DNA of 64,000 bases from Earliella scabrosa (taxonomy: Eukaryota; Basidiomycota; Agaricomycetes; Polyporales; Polyporaceae), in assembly GCA_022605405.1 (NCBI GenBank), contig JABYQQ010000028.1:248001-312000 (forward strand), read 5' to 3'. Below, in pieces: positions 37,145 through 48,383 of the stretch; positions within the stretch are counted from its first letter, which is position 1; each line of letters opens with the position of its first letter. The translations under genes and the position numbers were made by a program. The notes under the pieces were generated by a model, which ran no database searches, was not told the DNA's origin, and saw only the letters and a program-made list of their open reading frames with translations.

Positions 37145-40045
37145 TCAGCTAGAATACTTCGCAAGCCAACGGAACACTTCGTAATGCCACTTCAAGCTGC
37201 AGGAACGTATTTAGCGAGCATACATGATTGTGCACAGATACAACGCGCACCTATTCTGGTGGTTCAGAACCCAGTGGTTCTCGTCAGGGAAGATGACCAG
37301 GCGGCTGGGAACACCCAACCTATCCAGGCGTGATGCTCAATTCACACGTAACAAGGTCTAGAACGGGGACGTACTGCTGCAAGGCGTGGAAAGCGCCGAT
37401 GCCATCCGTCTCCGGGAGCCGGTAATCCTTGCTGCCGTGGATGACGAGCATCGGGGTCGACCATTTCTCCACAAAGTGGATAGGGTCGAATCTACGGCCA
37501 GCAGGGTAAATCGATGGTCCTTCAGGGCCAGTTCAGGACTCACTTCTTGATCACCTCCTTGGCACGGGGCTCCCACGGACGTCCTCCCCACTCGTAGTTG
37601 AACTGGCCACATGTATGCATCAAGAATAGCACAATTGGAAACGTGAGACCAAGACGCACGAAGAACAGCTCGTCTGTGGAGTACCCGTGGTACTCGGTGG
37701 CGAAGGCCCCGTCGTGACACACCATAGCCTTGAAGTTGAATCCGAACTCGGGGTGACCCTGAATCCAACTGAGACGCCGTTAGGCCCTACGCTGCACCAC
37801 CGCATCCCAGGTCGATCGACGTACTTGATCGCGTACCCGCCGTAGCTGGCACCGGCAGCAACCGCACGGTCAGGGTCGACCTCAGGGAAGTTCTCCAGAA
37901 CGTGTTTCCAGCCCGCCTGAAGGTCTGACAGACCGCATATCATAGTCAGCGTGTCAGCTCGTGGAGGGAAATCACATGTTCCAGCTGCACTCACCAACGA
38001 AGGGCTTCCCTCCCCAGTCCTCCTTGATCGCGTCGGTGAACTCTGTATGTATGCGTATCAAACGTGTTTCCAGTTGCTCAATTAGACATATGTCACATAC
38101 CTTGACCAAACGAAGTGGAACCAGTCGGGTTAATGGCAACGACGAAATAGCCTTGTTGCGCGAAGATGTTCGGGTTCCACCTGTTGGACCACTGGTCCTC
38201 CCAAGCGCCCTCGGGGCCTCCGTGAATCAACAGCAAGATTGGCCATTTCTTCGTGTCGCCCTTCTTGAATCCCGGTGGCTTAATCGCCCAACCATGTACC
38301 TGCTTACCCTCCGCGCCCTCGAACCAGATGTCCTCGCCAGTGTCAAGACTCTTGCCCTTGAGCCCCGCCGCCGCCAACTTGGTGAGCTGGTCCACAGCAG
38401 GCTTTCCACTTTCGTTCAGGCCGCGCATGACAAATACCTCGTTGGGCGAGGTGAGCGACGACCGGGTGAACACAAGTCGGCCCTCCGACAAGGGTTGAAT
38501 GGAGGAAACCGCCCCAGTTGAGGTGAGCTCGCGGGGTGTGCGGAACTCGTCAGAGAACGAAGGATCGTGAGACGAGGTGTCCGGCGTCGGTGGCACAGGG
38601 AGAGAGAAGATCTTGGTGCGCGCATGGTCTCCGGCGGTGAAGAAGACAGTCTTATCATCGTGTGCAAACTGGCGGTCGTCTTCGCATCAGTTGCATGCAG
38701 CGTCGAGGTCACAAGAAGACGTACCGCGATAGAGTTGACTGTACGATCCCAACGATGGGTGAGCGTATAGCGAACGTCCTTCTCGAGGTCGTAGATGACC
38801 AGTTGCGCGCTATGCTACCTCTCAGCGCACCGAAACTCAGTACGTGACTCGAAAGCAGCATACCGGTCAGACTCGTGGCCGTCTCTCTCGAGCTCGGTCC
38901 ATGCCACTTTATCGCCCGCCGTGTTGAACACGGGAACATGGGTTGCACCGTGGTTGCCAGAAGTGAGCTCCTTCGGGCTTGAGAGACCGTGGATGTCCAC
39001 CAGGTAGATCTACGACGCTAAGGTCTGGCTGCGTAACGCTCGGTGATCCCGCGTGCACTCACGTTTTGCTTGGTGTGCCATGCCTTGGGCAACTGAGGGT
39101 CCTTTGCGGTATAGACTACATGTGTCTCGGAGACGTCGAAATCATCGGTGCCTCCGAATGGCTCAACTGGCGCGTGCTGACCGAAGTCGTCAGAAGAACA
39201 AATCGTCTATTCCAGGTCAACACTCACATGTCCGGTGCCCTTGAGCAAGTTGCTGAAGTCTGTCCCAAGAGCCCACTTGCCGTCGGCTCCCTTGGCAAGC
39301 TGTACGCTAAACAAGGACGGCCGCTTCGGACCGACCCAAGTATCCCAGTGCCGCTCGAAGGTGTCTTCATACACGAACGCCGTGTCACCTCTGTTCTCCC
39401 AAGCCTCGTCGTTCTCCTTCACCTTCTTCAGATCGCCGTCTGCGTGGACGTAGTCCGAGAACACCAACACACCGGGTTTGGCGGAGTAGCGGAAGTTTGT
39501 TGCTGAATCGGTAGGGAACTTGCCAATGAGGACAGGGGAGTCAGGTAGCGTCAAACTACCCGGTGTCTCGACCTTGACGGAGATGGCGTACAGGCTGATG
39601 ACCTTGCTCTTGTCACTGCCTTCCGCGACAGCATGGGCGAGCGTGCGGTCGTCAAGCCAGAATGCCTCTCCTCCATTTGTCAGAGGGAGATCAATGGGCG
39701 AGACGGTGCTCTCCACAGCAGCGATATGGATAGACTTCGTGTTTCTGAATGGCATTCGAACATGGACGACAGTAGCACATGTGCAGAGGAGACTCACTTC
39801 TTGTCCTTCAACGCATACTGGCTCACCGGAACAAACACCAGATCTCCCGAGGGATTCGCGACACCCGCGCCGGCTCTTGGCAGCTGCACGAGATCCTTGG
39901 GCGAGAATATGTCCGCGCCCTCCTTGAACGCAAAGTCCTGCGTGGCCGCGACCACCATGCTGCTGGTGGTATTGAGGGAGGATTGGAGGGGCACCTGAAC
40001 TGCTAGGCCAAGGACCGAGACGGGGAAACCGGGCGGAACCCGCAT
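37145..40045 (-). CDS. Secreted dipeptidyl-peptidase 5-like serine peptidase (family S9)
   Basis: Prolyl-oligopeptidase-family exopeptidase. 748 residues, thirteen exons: 40045-39798, 39744-39228, 39176-39063, 39009-38849, 38809-38725, 38668-38101, 38042-37995, 37924-37825, 37768-37660, 37602-37544, 37491-37375, 37319-37251 and 37196-37145. A hydrophobic N-terminus (FPVSVLGLAVQVPL) is a likely signal peptide. A beta-propeller (WTELERDGHESDRY, GEDIWFEGAEGKQVHGW) precedes the hydrolase: LLLIHGGPEGAWEDQW, nucleophile GASYGGYAI, Asp in GSKDYRLPETD, and His in FPDENHWVLNHQN. The 57-nt intron at 37603-37659 is open in frame, so read-through isoforms are conceivable. The donor at 38848 (GTCACG) is weak but needed for frame. 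All catalytic residues are present. Confidence 0.92.
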
Positions 40046-40516
40046 CGTGGGCAACGTGGGGGATATCGATGTCTGAGCTGATCGTGGTCGAGATGAGCTG
40101 GGTCGCGTTCAGTCAGCAAGCCAGGGCAGAGTCATGCGTGGGTGAGCTCCAGCCTCGCGCTAGCTCCGGCTTCGAGTGGATCGAATATCTTTCCCGCGCA
40201 CGGCACACGCCATATCGCGCGTCGTTCCCATCTCCCAACACTCCGCCGTCCTGGACCGCGTTCGACCGCCGTACAAGGGACCTCAGCAGAGATCCAGCTA
40301 TCGAGTCGCGCATGTCTGCTGCTACGACGCGTGGTCGCATCGCGCCCTCCTGACCATCAGTCCAAGTTACGCGTCGTCGGACGGACCGCAAGCGCCAGCG
40401 ATGATGACATAGTTGTGACCAAGACGCGTGACCCTCTGTCACGGCGACGCGTACGCGCGTGCTGAGCCAAGCACCAGTGGACGCGAACGCCATACCCATC
40501 TCTCTCGCCGTCCACC
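40046..40516. other. Divergent promoter between S9 peptidase and Rpt5 genes
   Basis: 471 bp. No TATA-like or other motif stands out, and no gene is seen. Confidence 0.55.
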
Positions 40517-42180
40517 ATGTCGTCCGCACAGCCCCCAAACCCACCCAGCGAGAACACCGGAAAGCAGGCCGACAACACCCCTTCGACGTCCTCCGCGACC
40601 CCTGCCGGCGGAGATGTTGCAATGGACACCACCCCAGACCGACCTGCGGAGGAGACTTGGGACGACATTCCGGAGGATATCATGGCGCTCTCTACGGACG
40701 AGATCTTGACGAGGATACGTCTTATTGACAACGACCTCAAGGTGCGCTACATTCTCGTGAATTTGTGGGGACGTTACCAACGCAAGGCCGCGTATCTGTA
40801 GGTCATGCGCTCCGAGACTCTCCGTCTGCAACACGAGCAGAATGTGATGAAGGAGAAGATCCGGGAAAACGGCGAGAAGATCAAGCAGAACAAGGTTCTG
40901 CCGTATCTGGTTGGCAACGTCGTTGAGGTGCGTATATGTACCGCATTCACCGTCTCGCTGTTGTTCATTGTGAGTAGATTCTTGATGTGGACCCTGAGGG
41001 CGAGGAAGATGGCGCCAACCGCGATTTGGACTCCATGCGCAAGGGCAAATGTGCCGTGATCAAGACCTCGACTAGGCAAACCGTCTTCCTCCCCCTCATT
41101 GGACTGGTTCCGGCTGAGAAGCTCAAGCCCGGAGACCTAGTCGGCGTGAACAAGGATTCATATCTTGTCCTGGACACGCTGCCCGCCGAGTTCGACTCTC
41201 GCGTCAAGGCGATGGAGGTCGACGAACGACCGACAGAGACGTATACCGACATTGGTGGTCTGGAGAAGCAGATCGAAGAGCTGGTAGAGGCTATTGTCTT
41301 GCCTATGGAGCAGGCAGACAAGTTCAAGACACTCGGGATCAAGCCACCAAAGGGATGCTTGATGTACGGGCCTCCAGGTACGATTACAGACTGTTCACGG
41401 TGTTAGACACGGCCACCTCAGACTAGCATGCAGGTACTGGGAAGACCCTCATGGCACGAGCATGTGCCGCACAAACGAACGCTTGCTACCTCAAGCTTGC
41501 TGGCCCATCATTAGTACAGATGTTCATTGGTGATGGTGCCAAGCTCGTCCGGGACGCGTTCGAACTGGCGAAAGAGAAGGCACCGGCTATTATCTTCATT
41601 GACGAGTTGGACGCCATCGGTACGAAGCGGTTCGACTCTGAGAAGAGCGGTGACCGTGAAGTTCAACGGACGATGCTTGAGCTCCTCAACCAGCTAGACG
41701 GATTCAGTAGTGATGAGCGAATCAAGGTGCGCGCTGCATCTCGTTTGGAATAACGCACTCAATCGTGACCACACATTCAGGTCATCGCCGCAACGAACCG
41801 TATCGATATCCTAGATCCGGCCCTGCTTCGTTCCGGTCGTCTTGACAGGAAGATCGAGTTCCCCCTGCCGAACGAGACCGCCCGTGCTCGTATTTTGGAG
41901 ATTCACTCACGGAAGATGGCTGTGGCATCGGACGTCAACTACGAGGAGCTGGCGCGTAGCACGGACGAGTTCAATGGCGCGCAGCTCAAGGCGGTCTGTG
42001 TGGAAGCGGGTATGATTGCTCTGCGCGAGGGTGCCACCAAGCTCAGCCACGAGCACTTCCTGAGCGGAATCGCGGAAGGTGAGTATCCCTGGACGACTCG
42101 TCAGACAAGCGGCGCTGACACGTATGCTTCGGAAAACAGTACAGAGCAAGAAGAAGAACCCGCTCAACTACTTCACGTAG
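40517..42180 (+). CDS. RPT5: 26S proteasome regulatory ATPase subunit Rpt5
   Basis: AAA+ subunit of the 19S base that unfolds ubiquitinated substrates. 460 residues, six exons: 40517-40741, 40802-40927, 40978-41377, 41434-41726, 41781-42078 and 42140-42180. An N-terminal coiled coil ([21 protein letters not shown]) and an OB domain ([20 protein letters not shown]) precede the AAA module: [16 protein letters not shown], Walker A GPPGTGKT, Walker [12 protein letters not shown], arginine finger region [17 protein letters not shown] and the second-region motif [17 protein letters not shown]. The Walker A glycine codon is split by an intron. The C-terminus is NPLNYFT, a variant of the HbYX tail. 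The gene is unmistakable. Confidence 0.98.
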
Positions 42181-43087
42181 TCTTCTCATCATGGCACTCG
42201 TTTGGCAGGTTGGGCAAATGTACTGTGTTTTAGCTGTCGCATCGCATCCGGACTTATGGGCATATCCACATCCCCGAGGCTTCTCATGCTTGTCGGTTTG
42301 AGATCGGGTACCCTGTGCCCGCCGCGGATAGGGTTCAGGCCAGAAGCACCGCGTGTGAGCCATGCGATGTGGAGAAGACGAAGAAGACAGCCTGCCTAGC
42401 GATCTTGACTCCGGTAAGTACTTCCGGTGCTGGTCGGTCTAAACCCGCCCACTTTGATATGATCACGACCTACTGGAGAGAATCTCCTTGCCGTATGTGA
42501 CTGAATGGGGTGCAGAACGATCAGCGCGACCGTCGTCAGTTATGCTCATGGGCCGTGCACCCCGGGACATTCGGCACATCCGCTCATCACCCGTCCATCC
42601 TGAGAGTCGGAAGGCTGAGGTGAGTTGTCGGTCCTTGTCGGGGAGCGGCATGAGGTGCTGGACCCACGGCCTGTGGCTGGAGCCACTCTAGGGTGACCCT
42701 TTGAAGAGACTTGCACACGCTGCTCGCACACGAGTTCTCGTCTCTTCTGTTCCATTCCTGGTCTTCGTGAGCTCTAATCATGCAACAGGTGATGCCGACT
42801 GATGCAGTCTGCACGGCCGACGGGCGCATGGACACAATCCCGCGACTTGATCTTCTCTCGCGGCGGACCCAAACGGATGCGTCTCGACATCTCCGCCCAC
42901 CGCATGCCTATCCGCATGTCCTATATAGGGCGAGACCCCTCTCGACATGCGGTCTCCGCCCCAACGGGACTCGCTCCGTCGCCCTCACATTCCTTCTACC
43001 GTCCCACAAAAGGCGTACCAGAAAGCCACTACCGACCTGTCTCAGTCACACTCACAACTGAACCCTCTCCACCAACAACCACTGACC
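42181..43087. other. Intergenic region, 907 bp
   Basis: 3' flank of Rpt5 and promoter of the secreted protein; a TATATAG word lies near 42922. Frames here show no conserved domain. Confidence 0.55.
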
Positions 43088-43649
43088 ATGAAGCTCACCA
43101 CCGCCCTCACCGCTGCCACCTCACTCCTCCTCGCGCACCCCGCGCTCGCCGGCGACGGCTCGATCCTCCTTCCCCATCCCGGGACACACGTCGCCCCGGG
43201 CGAGTCCTTCAACTTCTCGTACTCCATCCGCGGGGACTACTGCACGTCGAGCTACGCATTCTCCGTCTTCCTCGTCACGGACACCCCGACGTCTGCCGCG
43301 CCCGCGGACGTCTTCATGGGCGGGTACTTCTTCGGGCGGTTCGACGCGCCCAACTACCCCGCGGTGCCGTACCCGCAGCACCCGGCGCCGGAGCAGCTCG
43401 TCATGCCCGACTTCTCGAAGCCCCAGGGCGGGTGGGGCGCGGGCCAGGCGGCGAGCGACAAGACGTTCCAGCTGGCGGTGCTGGAGGAGTGGGACGGGTG
43501 CGAGGCTGATGTACGTCCTGCGCCGCGCGCCATGAGGGTGACAGTGATAGCTGACGAGAACGTGTCTCTGACGTTGACAGGGTCCTCTGGGACGGAAGTT
43601 CAGCCTCGCGGCGGTGCCCCTCGTGTACAACGCCACACGCAAGGCATGA
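43088..43649 (+). CDS. Small secreted protein of unknown function
   Basis: 163 residues, two exons: 43088-43510 and 43581-43649. A clear signal peptide (LTTALTAATSLLLAHPALA) is followed by a beta-rich domain with three cysteines (DYCTSS, DGCEAD), a VAPGESFNFSYS strand typical of immunoglobulin-like folds, and a C-terminal strand FSLAAVPLVYNATRKA with one N-glycosylation site. Codon use is very GC-rich and biased, suggesting high expression. The longer unspliced frame to 43666 changes frame after 43510; the GTACGT donor and CAG acceptor favour splicing. I do not recognise the family. Confidence 0.75.
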
Positions 43650-43983
43650 TCGTGTCTGAGATCTGATTCCTGGGACGCATTGGACACTTGACGCGTTGAT
43701 GGACATCTTGACTGCTCGGACCAACAACAAACTGTTGTACTGTATTGGTCTGAATACGCGTACGGACATACAGCTCCTTGGGGTGCCTGGGGCTCGCATT
43801 TCGCTTCGACTTACTTTCGGTTTCTTAGTGAACACATACGCGGACATAGTGAACGTTACATACGTGCCTAATCGTGTTGTCGTTGTGCTATCGCACATTC
43901 GGACCTGTGGACAATGATGAAAGGGCATTCGCTCGGTCGTCCAAACATTTTCGTACACATGACAGAGGTTGTAAAGCGAATAT
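43650..43983. other. Convergent 3' flanks, 334 bp
   Basis: AT-richer than the surroundings; terminator/polyadenylation space between the secreted-protein gene and the Fic gene. No gene was seen. Confidence 0.5.
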
Positions 43984-44517
43984 TCAAGGATTGTGTGCAC
44001 GGTCACCGTGCACGAGTCCTTGGACATCGAGCAGTCCCGCCGCGGCGTTGATATGACGGTCGGCCACATGCACCAAGCTTTCATAATCCGTGCAACCATC
44101 TAGAAGACCAGGATGGCCATGAGCACGCAAGTACTCGTTGGCAAGGAAGAAGGCTAGAAGGGCGGTCAGCTCCGTCGTCCTCGCGCGGCCACGGCACAGA
44201 ACGCTCACCGGTTCTCTTGTTGCCGTCCAAGAATGGGTGCCCTTGCGGAACATCGACGTCAAAACGTTCAGCTTCTCCGATGCAACGCGGCAAACGCGCG
44301 AGGTACCTTTAATGAGCCCATATGACAGCGTCGCGGCGAGGTACTCCACGGGTCGTTCGGGTTCGTATCTCGACACGTACAGCGGCCGAGCGAGTGCAGA
44401 CTCGAGCTCGTTCGGCTTGACGACCTGAGACTGGGCAGGATGCACTAGCTGTACATTCACGCGGCGGACGTACTCCGGCGTGAAAAGGCGAGCTAAGCGG
44501 ACAGTATGTGAAGCCAT
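43984..44517 (-). CDS. Fic/Doc-domain protein, death-on-curing type
   Basis: 137 residues in three exons: 44517-44307, 44241-44209 and 44153-43984. The middle 33-nt exon encodes the Fic signature HPFLDGNKRT, so the catalytic motif exists only after splicing. The N-terminal part (ARLFTPEYVRRVN, PNELESALARP) and the length match stand-alone Doc proteins of bacteria and phages. Bacterial Doc phosphorylates EF-Tu and is paired with the antitoxin Phd; other Fic proteins AMPylate targets. No inhibitory (S/T)xxxE(G/N) helix is obvious. The presence of three spliced exons shows it is a resident fungal gene, probably of old bacterial origin. It starts 178 bp from a divergent small gene. Substrate and toxicity in the fungus are unknown. 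Confidence 0.87.
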   Translation of the reverse strand: MASHTVRLARLFTPEYVRRVNVQLVHPAQSQVVKPNELESALARPLYVSRYEPERPVEYLAATLSYGLIKGTSRVCRVASEKLNVLTSMFRKGTHSWTATREPVSVLCRGRARTTELTALLAFFLANEYLRAHGHPGLLDGCTDYESLVHVADRHINAAAGLLDVQGLVHGDRAHNP

Positions 44518-44695
44518 GTTGCAAACCCTCGTGAGGGCAAGGTGGTGGTAAGCGCAAGCTCAACTTTGCCGGGTTTGGGCCCTTTGGCGCCTGGGCGGCC
44601 GGATTGGGCGGCTGAATACTTCCTTGCCGTCGATTCACGACTACTTACCACGGTTTCATAGCACCCTCAGCACTCGGTGCTCCTCCTTTGAATCG

Positions 44696-45090
44696 ATGTT
44701 CCGATCAGTATTGTGCCGCTCGAATCTACGCTTCACTCATCTACCGAAGTCGCGCTACCATTGGACACGATCCACTTCTAATTCCTCAAACGCGGTCAAG
44801 GAATACAAAGTTGTGCTCGATAACGAGACACTGTATATTGACCAGGAGCTAGCTGAGGCACTCGGCTGGGATGCGACAAAACGAGACAGCGTCCCGCTGA
44901 CGCTGAGTGGATGGGCACCTCGTTACTTCGCCATCGCGCGCACGGGTTCGGACGCTGGTGAGCACCTCACTGTCCCTCCCTTTTCACTCTCGAACAACCC
45001 CCTGCCTTAGACATGCTGGCGCGTCAGACTGCAGAAAGCGGTCGTGATCCAAATGTGGGGACGGTGCTCCAATATCTCAAGGATCGATGA
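44696..45090 (+). CDS. Small hypothetical protein, head to head with the Fic gene
   Basis: 113 residues, two exons: 44696-44957 and 45011-45090. The first 30 residues are rich in Arg and Ser with no acids (MFRSVLCRSNLRFTHLPKSR), suggesting mitochondrial targeting. The body contains YKVVLDNETLYIDQELAEALGW and WAPRYFAIARTGSDA, then TVLQYLKDR at the end. I do not recognise the family. An in-frame TTG at 44624 extends the frame but the ATG at 44696 is the first Met. The divergent, close placement relative to the Doc-type gene is notable but proves nothing about a partnership. Confidence 0.65.
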
Positions 45091-45636
45091 GTGGAATCTG
45101 GGGTGCATGTTAGTCGACTATGGTCCAACGGATACACTCGTCGTCGTCGTCCACCTCGCTGTAGTCAAGTAGCCGTGCGCTCATACAATCCAGGTCATTG
45201 AAGCCAATTACACACGCCTCGAACTGTATCGTCGAACGCTATCCCCGAGCAGGCATCCCAGCCTACGACAAGGCTCCGGCCTGAGTGTGGAAGGGGTCCG
45301 ATGACATTGCGATGTATGGAGTCTCAATACTGAAGACAATATGGTTCTAACTGTGTTCAGCACGCGAGGCCTGAGCAGGGAAGTGGTTCGGATTGCACTT
45401 CGTTTTGATTCTGGCCCTGCGTGCGCTATATTTGCCCACTCCGCATCGAGAACATCCTCCACGGATGGGCGTTCGACGTCGGCCGGAGATAGCGGACCGT
45501 GACCGAAGACTGTTCATCCAGGATGGTTTCCGGATCGCGGGCTCCTCGTTGTAAGATCTTTTTCATGCGCTGAGTCTTCGGAGACGTAGTAGTAGCTGCT
45601 GCAGCTGGTGTGTGAGGCATGATCGAGCTCGGCGTC
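45091..45636. other. Convergent 3' flanks, 546 bp
   Basis: Between the small hypothetical gene (+) and the P-loop NTPase gene (-). No gene was seen. Confidence 0.55.
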
Positions 45637-47288
45637 CTATCGAATGGCAAAGAGCCTCCGATGCTGGTCCACCGGTTCGTCGGTGATCGTCATCCCGCGC
45701 TCCCGCAGACGGTCAACAAGGGGTTCGAACAGCGGGTCCGCCATCGACTTTGCGTTCGGCACGTTCTTGAATATCCGATACAGCCTGTATGCCTCCTCGA
45801 ACTGCTCCGCCACGAGTCGCTCCGATACGGTCTTGCCAATCAGCCGGGATTTGAACCCCACGCACCAAGAAATACTGCCGTCCTCCTGGAAGCGCTCCGG
45901 GTAGACGCAGACAATGCTGCGCGCGACTTCTGCGCTATCGAGGTAGAAATGCTCCCCGTCCTGGAGCGTGTAGACGGCATCTTCGAGAGCCTGCGGGGAG
46001 ACGATCACCTTCGCCATCTCCTTTGCTCCTTGCGGATGAAACATAGCCTTGTACACATCGCGTGGACTCAGTCCTGCAGAGTAGATGGCGTTCGCCAGGA
46101 GGGTGTCAAGCATCGACTCGACGGAGGCAGGCTGCTCTTCGCCGTAGGAAAGGCGCAAGACCTTCATAACGCCCGGATAAAGCAACAAAGCTGAATCATT
46201 CGGCCAAGATGCGAGGGCGACCTCCAGATCGCGTCGCAGGATGCGGAGGAATGGCTGCAAGTCAACCCTGATGGATACTGTGTAGACGTGCTCAATGCTC
46301 TTGGACAATGAATGTTACTTACGCGTCGCGAAGCTCCTGAGGAGTCCACAAGGGGAGAGCGCCGTAATAGAGGAACGGGTGATCTCTGGTCCAGGTAACG
46401 TGCTTGGGATGAAATGGAGCCTGGACGAAGAAACAGTGCATTCCTATTGCTAGAGGAGGAGGATGTTCCTCTGCGTTCAGATCGAACAGACACCAGATCT
46501 TCGCATCTTCGACACGAGGAACGGGGAGTGGCGGGAGGTAGTCAGGCCACGGTCTTGATGTGGGGATATACACCTTGTCGTGGAGGAAGAGGAGCGGAGG
46601 GTTGCCTGGCATATGGAAGAGAACCACCTCGTCGTCCTGCAGCAGGCGAACAAGGAGATACCACAAGAACATAGTTTTCCCTACATATCAGGGAGAGTTC
46701 GAGGGTTGGCCTTGAAATGCAGTGGGGAGGACAACCTGAGTACGCACCAATGCCAGGCTCACCTCTGATCACTGCACCCTCCCACCTAGATCCTACTCTC
46801 CGGATGCGTTCATAGGTCTCCACGTACGACAGGCGGAGATATATTAGTTGCTGCACGGTCCGAAGTGAGGCCTGTGGAGGTATTCCCAGATCCATGATAC
46901 CTGGTTCCGTCAGTTGTTCCGTGGACCCGCGCCACCGTCGACTGAAGGCTTGCCACTCCGAATCTGCAGACTTCCATCTTCTGTGGAACTCCGGGGGCAA
47001 CCTCCAGTGATTCTTATCTTGAGTGATCGAGGTCAGCAACGGTGAGCTGGGCAATGGTCGACGAACGTACCAGTATCAGTCTTCCTCCAGGGCGCCCGGA
47101 GGTCCAGCGCGTACGCCTGCGGTGCACCAGAAACGTTAGGCTCATACTCATGAGTGGGACATGAGCGATGTGCGAGTGATTATGGATGATAGGGGCAGTC
47201 AACACAACCGACGCACCATGCAGAGAGAAGCAATGCAGAGCGCAAACACGGCGCTGCAGTAGAGCGTGTAGTCGTCCATCGATATCAT
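45637..47288 (-). CDS. P-loop NTPase domain protein of unknown role (fungal Crinkler/RHS-like style)
   Basis: 468 residues, five exons: 47288-47217, 47146-47071, 47017-46748, 46680-46323 and 46267-45637. The N-terminal exon encodes a short hydrophobic segment (YCSAVFALCIASLCM). The Walker A motif GEPGIGKT is split by the intron at 46681-46747; it is followed by MFLWYLLVRLLQDDEVVLFH, a typical strand-helix order. Later parts include KIWCLFDLNAE (possible Walker B-like strand), a conserved-looking PHPKHVTW-type turn, and MTITDEPVDQHRRLF at the C-terminus. The architecture is like lineage-specific NTPases that accompany Crinkler-type proteins in mushrooms, but this is from memory only. The first two exons are tentative. 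No function is claimed. Confidence 0.65.
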
Positions 47289-47572
47289 GCTATATCTTTG
47301 TTTCGTCGTGTTGAGAGTGGTTTCGATTAGTTGGTCGTGAGGAAGTTGGTCTATGCTGAGTGGGGCTAAATCACCATAAGTCTTTGGTCGAGAGGCCCCT
47401 ATAAGCCCCAGTATATGTATGTATGTACTGCATGCCGTGAGCGCTTGATCCTGAACGTTTTGGGAGAGTCGGTACGTGCCTTCCCGCGCCTGTCTGGGAC
47501 TCTGCCTGTCTCTCTGCGCGATCTGTCTGCTACCCTGCTTGTCATATCTGGCCTTGGATTCTTCAGGTAGCC

Positions 47573-48247
47573 ATGTCAAATGATACGCCCTCTGCAGAGG
47601 ACAAATCCAAGTACGACGCGGCCAAGAAGGAACTGTTGCAGTCACTCGCGAAGAAGAGGAACTTGGACAAGCAGCTTGTGCGTTATTCTTCTACATTCCG
47701 CCAGTCAGACGTCTGACTCGCCACTCCGCCACGTAACAGGCTCAATTAGAAGTCCAGATATACAATCTAGAGACATCCTACTTGACGGAAACCGCCGCAC
47801 ACAGTGGAGGAAACATCATTCATGGGTTCGAAGGCTATCTCAAGAACCAGCCAGGCGGTCGGAGGAAGTACGAGATTTCTGAACCGGACAGGATATTCTC
47901 CGGAAGCAGTCTCACATACAAGAAGGTACATTACATGTCTTTTACTCGTGCTGTTCTTCACTAGACGTGCGCAGGCTTTGGAACTGTTGGGTGAGGGCGA
48001 AGAGTCGACGGCAACAGGGGAGGACCAGTCGAGAATGTCCACTCCTGGCCTCACAACCGTCATCGTCCCTCCCGCGCCTCGTTCCGAGGTCCTTACGGCT
48101 GCTCAACAGAAGAAGAATCGCGATAGGGAGTACCAAAGGAAGAAGCGGGCCGAGAAGCGCAGGAGTACTGCGACGCCTGCGTCCGACGAGGAGAGTGTGT
48201 CTGGCAGGAAACCAACTAAACGGGCTCGTCTGGCAGACGATGACTAG
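47573..48247 (+). CDS. EAF6: Eaf6, subunit of NuA4 histone acetyltransferase complex
   Basis: Small coiled-coil subunit of NuA4 (and Moz/Hbo-type) acetyltransferases. 187 residues, three exons: 47573-47677, 47740-47925 and 47975-48247. The coiled coil (KELLQSLAKKRNLDKQLAQL) leads into the family hallmark VQIYNLETSYLTETAAHSGG and IIHGFEGYLKNQPGG, then YEISEPDRIFSGSSLTYKK. The C-terminal third is a lineage-specific disordered tail with a basic region (KNRDREYQRKKRAEKRR) and a likely nuclear signal. It is divergent from the NTPase gene with 284 bp between, and convergent with Rrp40. Confidence 0.95.
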
Positions 48248-48383
48248 GTGAGTCGGTGCACACGCATTGCGCCTTGAACCATACCGAATCGGACTCTAGC
48301 TTCCCCCCTGCAACTTGCCTGTGTACTACTAGCAATCCCCGGGCCTTCGACGTGTATCATAGTGTATTGTACCCGTACGTCCA

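Noticed and set aside
45835..45865. tRNA B-box-like word on the minus strand (GGTTCAAATCC)
   Set aside because: It lies within the coding exon of the P-loop NTPase, and no matching A box or cloverleaf arms could be found around it.
46268..46322. Shorter intron options of 25-45 nt in the P-loop NTPase gene
   Set aside because: A 25-nt intron is below the usual minimum and the 45-nt option creates an early stop; the 55-nt intron keeps the frame.
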